Positions 17,620-28,261 of a stretch of 64,000 nt of DNA are shown here, piece after piece (position 1 is the first letter of the stretch; each line of letters begins with the position of its first letter). The notes beneath the pieces were generated by a model. That model saw only the letters and a list, made by a program, of their open reading frames with translations. It made no database searches and was not told the origin of the DNA. The DNA is from Nocardia sp. NRRL S-836 (lineage in GTDB: Bacteria > Actinomycetota > Actinomycetes > Mycobacteriales > Pseudonocardiaceae). Both the position numbers and the translations under genes were made by a program. The stretch lies in NCBI RefSeq assembly GCF_001279525.1, contig NZ_LGDY01000106.1, forward strand, positions 1 through 64,000, in the 5' to 3' direction.

Positions 17620-18180
17620 TCAGGCGTGGACGGGAACCTGCTCGTAAATGGTCTTCCACTCGTAGGTGCCGACGAACCCGTTGGCCCACAGGGAGTTCAC
17701 CCGAGCCGCCTCGGTGGCGTTCGGCGAGGCGACGGTGCACGACGTGCCAGGACCGCCGCCCGACATCAGCTCCGAGCACGGGCCGCTGTAGTGGTCGGGC
17801 AGACCGAGGGCGTGCCCGGTCTCGTGAGCGGTGATGCGGGTGACGTAGTACTGCCGCGCCTGGGTGTAGTCGATGAAGATGGTGCCGCTGCCGTGGCCGT
17901 TGGTGGAGGCGTACGAACCACGCGGGTCGTTGCCCTCCCGGTAGCGCAGGGTGGCCGCACTGCGGTTCTCCACCAGCTTCACGTTGCTCACCCGAGCGTT
18001 CCAGTTCGCGGCACCCTGCCGGATGGCGCTCGCGAACGTGGGTGCGCTGCTGGTGTCGTAGTAGACGGTGACCGCCGCCGCGGTGATCGGGGCCTCGCTC
18101 GCCGACGCCTGGCCCGTCAGGGGCGCGACGACGGTCGTGGCCGCGGCGAGCGCGACGGACAGGACGACTTTCCTGAACAT
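17620..18180 (-). CDS. snpA: Snapalysin-type secreted zinc metalloprotease (family M7)
   Basis: The protein has 186 aa from ATG 18180 behind GAGGAG. A Sec signal ([20 protein letters not shown], cleavage near QASA) is followed by a mature domain of about 150 aa. The zinc motif [13 protein letters not shown] starts at H119 and fits HExxHxxGxxD, where Asp is the third metal ligand, as in Streptomyces small neutral proteases. [15 protein letters not shown] supplies the conserved disulphide pair and Met turn. In Streptomyces this gene is often next to a LysR regulator; none is here. A 16-bp palindrome lies 32 bp upstream. Confidence 0.95.
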   Translation of the reverse strand: MFRKVVLSVALAAATTVVAPLTGQASASEAPITAAAVTVYYDTSSAPTFASAIRQGAANWNARVSNVKLVENRSAATLRYREGNDPRGSYASTNGHGSGTIFIDYTQARQYYVTRITAHETGHALGLPDHYSGPCSELMSGGGPGTSCTVASPNATEAARVNSLWANGFVGTYEWKTIYEQVPVHA

Positions 18181-18211
18181 GAGATCTCCTCGCTTGCAGG
18201 GTGCGAAGAAT

Positions 18212-18227
18212 GGAACCTCGAGGTTCC
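18212..18227. promoter_or_regulatory. Perfect 16-bp palindrome upstream of snapalysin, candidate operator
   Basis: GGAACCTCGAGGTTCC is fully self-complementary and begins 32 bp upstream of the snapalysin ATG, where a repressor or activator would act. The binding protein is unknown. Confidence 0.45.
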
Positions 18228-18534
18228 GCCACCCAACGTAAGGAAGGTCGCCGCACCCACTCGCCCGCCATTGGCGTGAACGCGGATCAGCGCTCTTGAC
18301 GGTTGACGTTGCCCATCATTGGGACGAACACGGTGAAAGATACACAAAAAGGGGCGAATCGTCGTCACGGTGTGTCAGGAACCCCGCCGACCGGTGGTGC
18401 GCGCTCGCGGTGTTCACAACCGTCCTTTCGCGACGGACCGGACCTGAAGCTACCCCGATGTCCGATCGGTACCACGGGATGACGCGCGCCGTGACTGGAT
18501 GAACGGTCTTCGGCGGCGATCACACCGGGGTGGC

Positions 18535-18564
18535 GGATCCGGTGCCCGATCGGGCACCGGATCC
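18535..18564. repeat. Perfect 30-bp palindrome with no loop
   Basis: The half GGATCCGGTGCCCGA is followed directly by its exact reverse complement TCGGGCACCGGATCC. It lies about 190 bp upstream of the small secreted protein gene at 18756 and is not adjacent to any gene end, so a terminator role is not obvious. It could be an operator or a cruciform-forming element. Confidence 0.55.
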
Positions 18565-18755
18565 GGTGGCGGTCTACAGGCCGCGCACGGCGCCGGGCGG
18601 CTTCCTCCCTCGGACGGGCGGCGTCGCGCTCGATCGAGCGGTGGGCGAGCCGCATCGGCTTGGCGGATGCACCCTGAGGTACTCGGTGGCGGCCAACGCC
18701 CGGCCGGGCGTTGGCGAGGCGCCGTGTTCGGCGTGAACCAGGAGAGGACGATCCG

Positions 18756-19037
18756 ATGTCGCGTTTGCTTCGTGCGGCCGGCCTGACCGGCATGGCGTTC
18801 GCCGCCACAGCTCTGTTCCCGTTGACGGCGCCGGCGGCTCAGGCCGATCCCGGGATCTGCATCGACCACGTGATGGAGAACGGGTACAAGGCGACCGACA
18901 ACGTGCTCAAGGCGTGCAAGATCGCGAAGACGGGCAAGGAAGAGGACGCCAGGACGTGTCGCCGGATGCTGCACTTCGAGGGCGTGCGGCGCGCGGTGGC
19001 TTCGCACGCCTGCGAGATCGCCTCCTACCCGGACTAG
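18756..19037 (+). CDS. Small secreted protein with four cysteines in the mature part
   Basis: The protein has 93 aa from ATG 18756 with GGAGAGG upstream. The N-terminus MSRLLRAAGLTGMAFAATAL ... PAAQA is a clear Sec signal with cleavage before DPGICID. The mature protein is about 63 aa with four Cys (ICIDH, KACKI, RTCRR, HACEI), probably forming two disulphides, and several Lys/Arg and Met residues. No family was recognised. A short secreted effector, inhibitor or developmental peptide is possible. Confidence 0.75.
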   Translation: MSRLLRAAGLTGMAFAATALFPLTAPAAQADPGICIDHVMENGYKATDNVLKACKIAKTGKEEDARTCRRMLHFEGVRRAVASHACEIASYPD

Positions 19038-19187
19038 TCCTTCTGACCGAATCCCGAGGTTTGTCCTCCCGATCGGGTGGTCGTTCGACTGATCGGCTTC
19101 CCCGACTTGCCGTCGGACACGGACAAATCAACCCTCGATCACTACGAGGTCGCCTGTTCAACCTGTGCACACCCCGGAGGAGACGAG

Positions 19188-19562
19188 ATGACGTCGACGG
19201 CGGAACACCAGGCGTCCGAGCGCAACCGGCTGCGGGTGATCTTCCGCCTACGCGTGCCGGACGCGGAGCGGGACCGCTTCCTCGACGCCTACCGGCGGAT
19301 CAGGTACCAGGTGTCGCAAGTGGAGGGTTACCTCGGTGACCAGCTGTGCCAGTCGGAGGGTGACCCCGAGGACTGGGTGATCACCAGCGAGTGGGCGAGC
19401 GCCGCGCACTTCCACGCGTGGGAACGCGGCGCCGACCACCGGCTGCTGGCGGCCCCGCTGATCGCGTGCACGACGGAGCGGCAGTCCTCGCGTTACCTCG
19501 TCCGCCTGACCACCACGCCGGGTGCCGAACCCGATCGACAGTTGCTGGAGGTGAAGTCGTGA
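19188..19562 (+). CDS. Antibiotic biosynthesis monooxygenase (ABM) domain protein
   Basis: The protein has 124 aa from ATG 19188 behind GGAGGAGACGAG. The dimeric alpha+beta barrel pattern of ABM proteins is visible: RVIFRLRVPDAERDRFLDAY, QVEGYLGDQLCQSEGDPEDW, VITSEWASAAHFHAWE. In aromatic polyketide pathways such cofactor-free enzymes oxidise anthrones or related cyclised intermediates to quinones. It is the first gene of the type II PKS operon and its TGA overlaps the GTG of the next gene. Confidence 0.85.
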   Translation: MTSTAEHQASERNRLRVIFRLRVPDAERDRFLDAYRRIRYQVSQVEGYLGDQLCQSEGDPEDWVITSEWASAAHFHAWERGADHRLLAAPLIACTTERQSSRYLVRLTTTPGAEPDRQLLEVKS

Positions 19563-20167
19563 ACCGCTACGCGTTGACGTTCCCGGTCCGGCCGGGGTCG
19601 GAGGCGGCGGTGGCCGAGATCCTGGGCGGCTACGCCGGACCCCCTCCCGGCCGGCCGCAGGCCGCGCGCCCGCTGCTGGACCGCACGTCGGTCTTCATGG
19701 TCGGCCCGGTGGTGGTGCGGGTCGTGGACATCACCTGCCCGCCGGGGGAGGCGATCCGGCACCTGGCCGCACAGCCGCAGATCCAGGCCGTGGAGCAGCG
19801 GTTGCGGCCGCACCTGGTGCAGGACCGCGACCTGTCCGACCCCGACGGCCGGCGGCGTTTCCTGGCCGGCTCGGTGATGCGGCTGGTCGCCTCCCGCAAC
19901 GGCCACCCCGGCCACCTGCCCCGTGCGGCGGTGCTCTACCGGGCGTTGCCGGGCCGCGCTGACGAGGTGGCCAGGCTGCTCGCGTCCGGAGGATCGGAGT
20001 CCGACTGCGGCACAACGGTTTTCCGGCGCAGGGACACGGTCGTGCACCTGGTGGAGTCGACGGATCGCACGCCTGTCGTGCCGCTCGTGAACGGGCTGGC
20101 ACCGCTGGTGCGCGAGGCCTGCCCGATGACCCTGGTGACCGACCGCGTGGTGGGGGCGGTCGCATGA
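19559..20167 (+). CDS. SchA/CurD-like protein, copy 1 (spore-pigment cluster type)
   Basis: The protein has 202 aa from GTG 19559, overlapping the ABM stop. It matches the SchA/CurD family known from polyketide spore-pigment clusters, with two related halves: [20 protein letters not shown] ... [20 protein letters not shown], then [20 protein letters not shown] ... [16 protein letters not shown]. This internal duplication is typical of the family. The biochemical function is unknown. It overlaps the cupin gene by ATGA. A paralogue closes the operon at 25618-26283. Confidence 0.85.
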   Translation: MNRYALTFPVRPGSEAAVAEILGGYAGPPPGRPQAARPLLDRTSVFMVGPVVVRVVDITCPPGEAIRHLAAQPQIQAVEQRLRPHLVQDRDLSDPDGRRRFLAGSVMRLVASRNGHPGHLPRAAVLYRALPGRADEVARLLASGGSESDCGTTVFRRRDTVVHLVESTDRTPVVPLVNGLAPLVREACPMTLVTDRVVGAVA

Positions 20168-20553
20168 CCGGCCAGCTGCACCGCGCGATGAGCGTGGACG
20201 ACGCCGCGCCCAACACCCGCCGCGGTGGCGACATCCGCGTCCTGCTCGGCCCCGCGACGGTCGGCGCCACCTCCGGGTTCATGGGTGTCGTGCTGGTCGG
20301 TCCGGGCGAACAGGTGAACGAGCACTACCACCCGTACTCCGAGGAGTTCCTCTACGTCGTCGAGGGCTCGGTGGTGCTGGACCTGGACGACGTGCCGCAC
20401 GAGGTGCACGCGGACCAGGCGATCCTGGTGCCCATCGGGGTGCGCCACCGCCTCCGCAACACCGGGACGTCGCCGGCGCGCGTGCTGTTCCAGCTGTCCC
20501 CGTTGGCGCCCCGGCCGGAGCTGGGGCACGTCGACACGGAGCAGGCGTCGTGA
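20164..20553 (+). CDS. Cupin-domain protein of the type II PKS operon
   Basis: The protein has 129 aa. Cupin motif 1 is [20 protein letters not shown], with two His and a Glu as metal ligands. Motif 2 is [13 protein letters not shown] with the fourth-position His. Single-domain cupins sit next to the ketosynthases in whiE-type clusters and are thought to help cyclisation or oxidation of the polyketide; the reaction is not settled. Overlaps on both sides (ATGA with copy 1, GTGA with KS-alpha) show translational coupling. Confidence 0.87.
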   Translation: MTGQLHRAMSVDDAAPNTRRGGDIRVLLGPATVGATSGFMGVVLVGPGEQVNEHYHPYSEEFLYVVEGSVVLDLDDVPHEVHADQAILVPIGVRHRLRNTGTSPARVLFQLSPLAPRPELGHVDTEQAS

Positions 20554-21806
20554 CGCGCCGGGTGGCGGTCACCGGCCTGGGGGTGGTGGCACCGGGCGGC
20601 ATCGGGACGAACACCTTCTGGGAGCTGCTGACCTCCGGCCGCACCGTCACCCGGCCGATCAGCCTGTTCGACCCGGAGGGGTTCCGGTCGAGGATCGCCG
20701 CCGAGTGCGACTTCGACCCCGCGCACGCGGGCCTGACCAGCGCGGAGATCACCCGCATGGACCGCTACGTCCAGTTCGCCGCCGTCGCCGCCGACGAGGC
20801 GTGGCGGCAGGCGCAGGTGGCCGTCGCGGACCCGTGGCGGCTGGGTGTGTGCATGGGTTCCGCCGTGGGCGGCACGACGCTGCTGGAGCAGGACTACGTG
20901 GCCACCTCGCGCCGCGGGCAGCGGTGGGTGGTCGACGCGGACGCGGCCTCGCCGTTCCTGCACTGCGCCCTGTCCCCCGCCACGCTGGCCGCGGAGGTCG
21001 CCGACCGGGTCGGCGCCTGCGGGCCGGTGCGGACGGTGTCCAGCGGGTGCACGGCCGGGCTCGACGCGGTGGGCCACGCCGCCCGTCTCATCGAGGACGG
21101 CCAGGCCGACGTGGTGCTGGCGGGGGCTTCGGAGTCCCCGATCTCCCCCATCACGGTGGCGTGCTTCGACGCGATCCGCGCGACCTCGACGCGCAACGAC
21201 GACCCCGCGCACGCGGCCCGCCCGTTCGACCGCGACCGGGACGGGTTCGTGCTCGGCGAGGGCGCGGCCGTGCTGGTGCTGGAGGAGCTCGGCCACGCCC
21301 GGCGCCGGGGCGCGGAGGTGCTGGCGCAGGTCGAGGGCTTCGCCACCCGCAGCAACGCCCACCACATGACCGGCCTGACGACGGAGGGCGTCGAGATGGC
21401 CGAGGCCGCGCGGCGCGCGCTCGACCACGCCCAGGTGGATCCGGCGGAGATCGGGTACGTCAACGCGCACGGCTCGGGCACCCGGCAGAACGACCGGCAC
21501 GAGACCGCCGCGTTCCACCGGCTGCTGGGTGAGCGCGCGCACCAGGTGCCGGTCAGCTCGATCAAGTCGATGATCGGCCACTCGCTGGGCGCGATCGGCT
21601 CCATCGAACTGGCCGCCTGCGCGCTGGCCCTCGTCCACGGCGTGATCCCGCCGACCGCCAACCTGGACACGCCGGACCCCGAGTGCGACCTCGACTACGT
21701 GCCGCACACCGCCCGGGAGCGCCGGCTGGACGTGGTGCTGTCGGTCGGCAGCGGCTTCGGCGGGTTCCAGTCCGCCGTGGTGCTGACGAGGGCGGGGCGG
21801 CCGTGA
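20550..21806 (+). CDS. Type II polyketide ketosynthase KS-alpha
   Basis: The protein has 418 aa from GTG 20550. It is a full-length thiolase-fold ketosynthase: [15 protein letters not shown] at the N-terminus, active-site Cys in [18 protein letters not shown] (C167), first His in [14 protein letters not shown], and Lys/His in [16 protein letters not shown]. It forms a heterodimer with KS-beta and condenses malonyl units on the ACP to an aromatic poly-beta-ketone in the cytoplasm. It is coupled to KS-beta by GTGA overlap. It is most similar in context to whiE-type spore-pigment ketosynthases. Confidence 0.97.
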   Translation: MTRRVAVTGLGVVAPGGIGTNTFWELLTSGRTVTRPISLFDPEGFRSRIAAECDFDPAHAGLTSAEITRMDRYVQFAAVAADEAWRQAQVAVADPWRLGVCMGSAVGGTTLLEQDYVATSRRGQRWVVDADAASPFLHCALSPATLAAEVADRVGACGPVRTVSSGCTAGLDAVGHAARLIEDGQADVVLAGASESPISPITVACFDAIRATSTRNDDPAHAARPFDRDRDGFVLGEGAAVLVLEELGHARRRGAEVLAQVEGFATRSNAHHMTGLTTEGVEMAEAARRALDHAQVDPAEIGYVNAHGSGTRQNDRHETAAFHRLLGERAHQVPVSSIKSMIGHSLGAIGSIELAACALALVHGVIPPTANLDTPDPECDLDYVPHTARERRLDVVLSVGSGFGGFQSAVVLTRAGRP

Positions 21807-23059
21807 GCCCCGCGCTGACCGGTTCGGCGCCCGTCGTGACCGGTCTCGGTGTGATCGCCCCGAGCGGTCTCGGCGTGGCCGAGTTCTGGCCCGCCGTGCG
21901 CGACGGGCACGTGGCGCTCGCACCGATCGGGCGGTTCGAGCCCAACCCCTACCCCGTCACCGTGGCGGGCGAGGTGACCGGGTTCGAACCGGCCGGGTGG
22001 GTCGAACCGCGGATCGCCGTGCAGACCGACCGGTTCACCCACTTCGCCCTCGCCGCCGCCGACTTGGCGCTGCGCGACGCCGCGCTGGACCCGGCCGCGG
22101 TGGAGCCCTTCGAGTTCGGCGTGCTGACGGCCAGCTACAGCGGCGGTGTGGAGTTCGGCCAGCGGGAGATCGAACGGTTGTGGCGCAACGGACCCGAGCA
22201 CGTGGGCCCCTACCAGTCGATCGCCTGGTTCTACGCGGCGTGCTCCGGCCAGATCTCCATCGGCAACGGCCTGCGCGGCCCATCCGGGGTGCTGGTCGCG
22301 GACGAGTCGGGTGGCTTGGACGTCCTCGCCGCCGCCGGGGGCGAGCTGCGGCGAGGCGCGCGGGCCATGCTCGTCGGCGGCGCGGAAGCCCCGTTCTGCC
22401 CGTACGCGATGTGCTGCCAGTTCGGTCTGGGGCTGCTCAGCACGTCCGGTGACCCGGCCACGGCCTACCAGCCGTTCACCGAGCGGGCCGTCGGGTTCGC
22501 ACCGGCCGAGGGCGGTGCCATGCTCGTCGTGGAGGACGCCGGCGCCGCGCACCGCCGGGGCGCCGCCGTGAAAGCGGTGGTGGCGGGGCACTGCGCGACC
22601 TACACCGGCCGGCAGCGGTTCGACCGGTCGGCGCAGGGACTGCTCCGGGCCGCCACGGGCGCGCTGGCCGAGGCGGGCCAGACCCCTGACGACGTGGACG
22701 CGGTGTTCCTCGACGCGATGGCCGACCCGCGTGCCGACGCCGCCGAAGCCGAGGCGGTGCGCCTGCTGCTGGGCGAGCGCGCGAGCCGCGTGCCGGTGAC
22801 CGCGCCCAAAGCCGGGTACGGGCGCTGCTACGCCGCCGCGGCCGTGCTCGACGTCGCCGCCGCGGTGCTGGCCCTCGAACACGGCCTCGTGCCGCCCACC
22901 CCCGGCGTGGACGGGTGCCGGTTCGACCTCGACCTGGTCACCGGTGCCGCCCGCCCGGCCGACCTGCGCACCGTCCTGGTGCTGTCCCGCGGTGTGTACG
23001 GCGGGAACTCGGCGCTCGTGCTGCGCCACCCGGAATCACCGATCAGCGGAGGTGTGTGA
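21803..23059 (+). CDS. Type II polyketide chain-length factor KS-beta
   Basis: The protein has 418 aa from GTG 21803. It is a KS paralogue with no active-site Cys. In the usual position of the conserved Gln that replaces Cys in chain-length factors (SEQAGGLD-type motif) this protein reads [13 protein letters not shown] with Glu at residue 168. The rest of the fold is intact ([50 protein letters not shown]). It partners KS-alpha and sets chain length. The Gln-to-Glu change is unusual and discussed in findings. Confidence 0.95.
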   Translation: MSPALTGSAPVVTGLGVIAPSGLGVAEFWPAVRDGHVALAPIGRFEPNPYPVTVAGEVTGFEPAGWVEPRIAVQTDRFTHFALAAADLALRDAALDPAAVEPFEFGVLTASYSGGVEFGQREIERLWRNGPEHVGPYQSIAWFYAACSGQISIGNGLRGPSGVLVADESGGLDVLAAAGGELRRGARAMLVGGAEAPFCPYAMCCQFGLGLLSTSGDPATAYQPFTERAVGFAPAEGGAMLVVEDAGAAHRRGAAVKAVVAGHCATYTGRQRFDRSAQGLLRAATGALAEAGQTPDDVDAVFLDAMADPRADAAEAEAVRLLLGERASRVPVTAPKAGYGRCYAAAAVLDVAAAVLALEHGLVPPTPGVDGCRFDLDLVTGAARPADLRTVLVLSRGVYGGNSALVLRHPESPISGGV

Positions 23060-23060
23060 C

Positions 23061-24070
<1,010 letters not shown>

Positions 24071-24078
<8 letters not shown>

Positions 24079-25621
24079 GACCCCGGTGCTGATCGCGGGC
24101 GGCGGCGTGGGTGGCCTGTCTGCGGCCGTGTTCCTCGCCTGGTACGGCGTGCCGGCCATGCTGGTGGAGCGCCACCCCGAGCCGTCGACCGATCCCAGGG
24201 CCCGCGCGCTCAACCCGCGCACGATGGAGCTCTACCGCGCCGTGGGCCTGGAGGAGGCCATCGGGCAGGTGCGGTCACCGATCGCCGACCACACCATTGT
24301 CGCGCACGCCGAAACCGTGGCGGGACCGGAACTGCGGCGGCTGCCCAACCGCCTCGACACCGGCCCCGACCCGCTGAGCCCCTGCCGGTGGGCCGCGATC
24401 GACCAGAACCAGCTCGAACCACTGCTGCGCGCACACGCCGTCGAGGTCGGCGCGGACGTGCGCTACCACCACGAGGTGGTGGCGGTGGACAACAGGCCCG
24501 ACGGTGTGGTCGCGGTGGTGCGTGACCACCGCACCGGGCGGGACGAGCGGGTTCGTGCCGACCACCTCGTCGTGGCGGACGGCGCGCACAGTCCCGTCCG
24601 CCGCATGCTCGGCATCGGGCAGGAGAGCTCGGAGCTGTTGGCGCGCAAGGTCAACGTCTACTTCGAGGCCGACCTCCGCGAACCGCTGGACGGGCGCAAG
24701 ATCGTCGCGCTGACGGTGCGCAACCCGGCCGTGCACGGGTTCCTCACGTCCATCGACGGCGCGAAGCGGTGGCGGTTCGCCGTCTCCCTGCGGCCGGGCG
24801 ACGATGTCGCCGACTTCACCGAGGAGCGCTGCGTGCACCTGCTGCGCACGGCCATCGGCGTCGGCGACCTCCCGGTCGTGATCGACCGCGTGTCCGACGC
24901 GCCGTGGGAGATCTCCGGCCAGGTCGCCGACCGCATGTGCGCCGGCCGGGCGTTCATCGCCGGCGACGCCGCCCACGTGATGCCGCCCGTGGGCACGTTC
25001 GGTGTGGCGACCGCTGTGCAGGACGTCTTCAACCTGGCGTGGAAGATCGCCCTGCACCACCGCGGCGTGGCCGGCCCCGGCCTGCTGGCCACCTACGAGA
25101 CCGAACGCCTCCCCGTGGCCCGGCACACCACCGCGCTGACCGTCGAGCGGTACGGTCTGCTCAACGGGAAGCCGGGCAACCCGCGCGAGAGCGCCATCCG
25201 CCAGCGGGCGGCGATGTTCGGCTACACCTACCCCGAGGGCGCTGTCGTCCCGGACGGCACCGCCGTTCCCACGCCGGTGGAAGACCCCGACCACCCCACC
25301 GCCGCACCAGGCTGCCGCGCACCGCACATCGCCCTGGAGCGCAACGGAACCACACTGTCCACTCTTGACCTCATGGGACGCGGCCTGGTCCTCGTCACCG
25401 GTCCCGGCCGGCGGGGCGCGAACCTCTCGGACGCACGGATCGAGCACCACCGCATCGGCGACACCCTGCACGACCCGACCGGCGAGTTCGCCCGCCGCTA
25501 CGGCATCACCGACGACGGCGCCGTCCTGATCCGCCCGGACGGGTTCATCGCGTGGCGCAGCCCGGCCACACCCCGTCCCGACGTCCTGTCGGCCGTGGTC
25601 GACCAGGTGCTGTTCCGATGA
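24071..25621 (+). CDS. FAD-dependent aromatic polyketide hydroxylase (class A flavoprotein monooxygenase)
   Basis: The protein has 516 aa. GxGxxG FAD motif PVLIAGGGVGGLSAAVF (residues 10-15), DG motif at D170-G171 in VVADGAHSPVRR, and GD motif at G298-D299 in AFIAGDAAHVMPPVG. A C-terminal thioredoxin-like domain of about 120 residues matches the PgaE/RdmE/WhiE-VIII type. It uses NADPH and oxygen to hydroxylate the cyclised polyketide. In Streptomyces whiE clusters the equivalent hydroxylase is often divergent; here it is inside the operon and ends with an ATGA overlap to the second SchA/CurD gene. Confidence 0.94.
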
Positions 25622-26283
25622 ACGCGCGGCCTCTCTGCGGCCACCGCGGTGGCTTCCCGGCGGTCACGATGACCGGGGGCCGGACCGTGGACCGCTACGC
25701 GTTCACGTTCCCGGTGCGGGCCGGCTCGGAGGAGGTCGTGGCCGAGATCCTCTCCAGCTATGCGGCCCTGTCCGTGTGCGGGCCGGGGCGAGCGCTGCTG
25801 GAACGCACATCGGTCTTCATGGCAGGGCGTGTCGTGGTGCGGGTCGCGGACATCACCTGCCCTCCCTGGGAAGCCGTCCGGCACCTGGCGGCGCAACCCC
25901 GGATCCAGGCGCTGGAACAGCGGCTGCGGCCGCACCTGGTCTACGACCGCGACGTGACCGACGAGGCGAGCCTGCGTCGTTTCCTTGCTACCGCGGTGAT
26001 GCGGGTGGCGTCCGGCAACGGCCGCACCGGCCGGCTGCCGCGCAGGGCCGTCCTGTACGAGTCGCTGCCCCGGCACGCCGGCGAGCTGGCCCGACGGCTC
26101 GCCGGCGTCACCGCCCTGTCCGGTGGAACCACCGTGTTCCGGCGGCGCGACCTGGTGGTGCACCTGATCGAGTCGGACGACGAGGCACCACCGGTGCCGC
26201 TGGTCGGCCTGGTCACGCCGTTCGCGACGCTGGCACGGCCGATGACCCTGGTGACCGACCGTTCGGTGGGAGCCGTGGCCTGA
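25618..26283 (+). CDS. SchA/CurD-like protein, copy 2
   Basis: The protein has 221 aa from ATG 25618, overlapping the hydroxylase stop. An internal GTG at 25687 would remove a non-conserved leader. It is clearly paralogous to the protein at 19559-20167: [73 protein letters not shown] and a shared ending MTLVTDRSVGAVA. It is the last gene of the operon. Function is unknown. Confidence 0.83.
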   Translation: MNARPLCGHRGGFPAVTMTGGRTVDRYAFTFPVRAGSEEVVAEILSSYAALSVCGPGRALLERTSVFMAGRVVVRVADITCPPWEAVRHLAAQPRIQALEQRLRPHLVYDRDVTDEASLRRFLATAVMRVASGNGRTGRLPRRAVLYESLPRHAGELARRLAGVTALSGGTTVFRRRDLVVHLIESDDEAPPVPLVGLVTPFATLARPMTLVTDRSVGAVA

Positions 26284-26414
26284 CCGCCCACCGCTTCGAC
26301 CACTTGGACGGGTGACTGCGCTTTTCAGGTGAAGGATCGTGGGGCCGCACGGCGAAGCCGCTTTACTCGACGCGGAAGCGCGACGAGGCCGAACGGCGGA
26401 TCCTGGAGCGGACC

Positions 26415-27554
26415 ATGAGATCAGCAGGGCACAGACGGTTGTTCATAGTCACCGCGGCGTTGCTCGCGTCGGCGCTCGTACCGGTCTCCGCCGGTGCGGC
26501 GACGCCGATCACCGAGTACGGCCCGGTTCCCTCGTCACTGCCGATCGGGGGTGTGTGCGAGGTGGAGTTCGACCACAGCGGAAACCTGTGGGTCGAGCAG
26601 TACCTGAGCAGCCAGGTCGCCCGGTTCGACCCGGCCACCGGGCAGTTCGCCAACTTCTCCACGCCGATGCCGCTGTCGGTGCCCGGCGGCATGGACCTCG
26701 ACGCGGCGGGCGATCTGTGGATGCCCCAGGTGACGGGCAACAGCCTGCTCCGCGTCGACACCGCCGACGGCTCCATGACCGAGCTCCCGCTGCCGTGGGC
26801 AGACGCCTTCACCCTCCAACCCCTGGGACTCCCGCTGCACAGCGGCCTCGGACTGGCCAACGACCTCGCCCGCGGACCCGACGACGCCCTGTGGTTCACG
26901 CTCGGCGGACTGGACTCCATCGGCCGCTACGACCCGACGACCGGCCAGTGGAGCAGGTACCGCGTGCCCGGCGAGATCCTCGGCCAGGTCGGCGCGCTGT
27001 TCGGCATCATCAAACCGGGCCCCGGCCGCACCGTCGTGTTCGACCTGCCGCAGCTGAACAAGGTCGCCACCCTCGACGTCGACACCCACCTGTTCACCCA
27101 GTACACGATGCCGACGCCGGCGTCCTTCCCGGTCGGCGTGCGCACGGCCGCGGACGGCACGATCTGGGTCGGCGAAGCCCTCGGCATGAAGATCGCCCGC
27201 ATCAACCCCGCAACCGGGCAGATCACTGAGTACCCGCTGCTGGGTGTGGGCGGCCTGCTCACCGGCATCCTCGGCGGACTGGGTGTGGGCAGCATCGGCA
27301 ACCCGCTGCCCATGCCGGGCCCCATCGCCGAGGCGAGCGACGGCAACATCTACTTCTCGGTCAGCTTCCCGGCGTTGTTCGGGCTGGGCAACCAGATCGC
27401 CCGGTTCAACCCCGTGACCCACGAGGTCCGGATGTGGAGCACACCTTCGTCGGCCTCCTACCCGTGTGACATCAACGTCCACCAGCCCGGCGCGGTGTGG
27501 TTCGGCCTGCTGACCACCAACAGGGTCGGCAAGCTCGACATCGCCGCCACCTGA
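26415..27554 (+). CDS. Secreted Vgb-like (streptogramin lyase-family) beta-propeller protein
   Basis: The protein has 379 aa from ATG 26415 behind GGAG. The Sec signal is RRLFIVTAALLASALVPVSA, so it acts outside the cell. The mature part contains repeats of the Vgb/SMP-30-like propeller pattern: DHSGNLWVEQYLSSQVARFD, DAAGDLWMPQVTGNSLLRVD, GPDDALWFTLGGLDSIGRYD, AADGTIWVGEALGMKIARIN ... ITEYPL, and ASDGNIYFSVSF ... NQIARFNP. Vgb itself linearises cyclic depsipeptides, but most relatives have no proven lyase activity. The catalytic His/Glu set could not be located with certainty. No terminator lies between the type II PKS operon and this gene (131-bp gap). Confidence 0.8.
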   Translation: MRSAGHRRLFIVTAALLASALVPVSAGAATPITEYGPVPSSLPIGGVCEVEFDHSGNLWVEQYLSSQVARFDPATGQFANFSTPMPLSVPGGMDLDAAGDLWMPQVTGNSLLRVDTADGSMTELPLPWADAFTLQPLGLPLHSGLGLANDLARGPDDALWFTLGGLDSIGRYDPTTGQWSRYRVPGEILGQVGALFGIIKPGPGRTVVFDLPQLNKVATLDVDTHLFTQYTMPTPASFPVGVRTAADGTIWVGEALGMKIARINPATGQITEYPLLGVGGLLTGILGGLGVGSIGNPLPMPGPIAEASDGNIYFSVSFPALFGLGNQIARFNPVTHEVRMWSTPSSASYPCDINVHQPGAVWFGLLTTNRVGKLDIAAT

Positions 27555-27669
27555 CCGACACCCGGAATCAGCTTGTCGCTCGGAGGAGTGAAGCACGGGT
27601 CCTGCACAGCCAGCCGGGTAGCCGGGAGGAGCAACACCGCCCAACCAAGAAGAGGATGAAGGAGTGGTC

Positions 27670-27894
27670 ATGAGGCGACGGATGTTGACGATGCTGGCCT
27701 CTGCGGCGCTGGCATTCGGTGCGGTAGTGGGTGCTGCCGGGTCCGCCAGCGCGGATGCGGACATCTCGGTTGCCGAATGCCTGGTCGGTGGCGGTCTGCC
27801 GGTCCCCCTCTCCCAGGACGGCCAGAACATCGTGTGTCTGGGTGGCGCACACAACGGTCAGAAGGTGCGCCTTCCCCAACAACCCGGCGCGTGA
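27670..27894 (+). CDS. Very small secreted protein
   Basis: The protein has 74 aa from ATG 27670 behind AAGGAG. The signal peptide is RRRMLTMLASAALAFGAVVG with cleavage near SASADAD. The mature peptide is about 42 aa with two Cys (VAECLVGG, NIVCLGG), probably one disulphide, ending in QKVRLPQQPGA. No family was recognised. Confidence 0.65.
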   Translation: MRRRMLTMLASAALAFGAVVGAAGSASADADISVAECLVGGGLPVPLSQDGQNIVCLGGAHNGQKVRLPQQPGA

Positions 27895-28261
27895 GCCACG
27901 ATCATCAGCCGCCGTGGTCGGTGGCACGTGGTCACGCATCGACGTGAAGGCTGTGACCGTCGACCGAGCCGGGCATCTGGGCCCAGCACCGCAAGTCGGT
28001 GCCGGTGACGCCGGGCCGGCGTTCCCAGGTAGCGCTGCGGCACGCCGAGCGTGATCACGGCCTCACCCCACGCGCCGACCACGGCGGCCGGTGAGCAGAT
28101 CTCGGTGTCTCGCCACCGGACCTGTGTCCCGTTGCCGGATGAGGTCCAGGTCCTCCGCCACGACGGCTGCTCGTTCGACTGCGTTCCGAGCTTCGCCAAG
28201 CCGCCGAGCACGCTGAACAGCGTGCCCAGCGGCCGTACGCAGCTTGTTGACGTTCCCCTGT
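27895..28261. other. Non-coding or decayed stretch
   Basis: No frame has a ribosome site or recognisable protein. A minus-strand frame (27858-28211) and a second minus frame with AVVAEDLDLIRQRDTG hint at decayed coding sequence, but neither can be named. Confidence 0.5.

Larger units (their letters stand above)
18181..18755. other. Long intergenic region with no convincing gene
   Basis: These 575 bp separate the divergent snapalysin and small secreted protein genes. Reading frames here are short, have no ribosome sites and have arginine-rich compositions typical of shadow frames. Visible structure is limited to two perfect palindromes (18212-18227 and 18535-18564) and a locally AT-richer stretch around 18310-18360 that could hold promoter elements. 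Confidence 0.6.

Noticed and set aside
18365..18808. A 147-codon minus-strand frame and a 95-codon plus-strand frame (18499-18786) in the intergenic region
   Set aside because: No ribosome site, Arg/Pro-rich composition and no similarity to known families; they also overlap the real small secreted gene at 18756.
27858..28211. A 117-codon minus-strand frame overlapping the end of the small secreted gene
   Set aside because: It covers the 3' end of a better supported gene, has no ribosome site and shows no recognisable domain.
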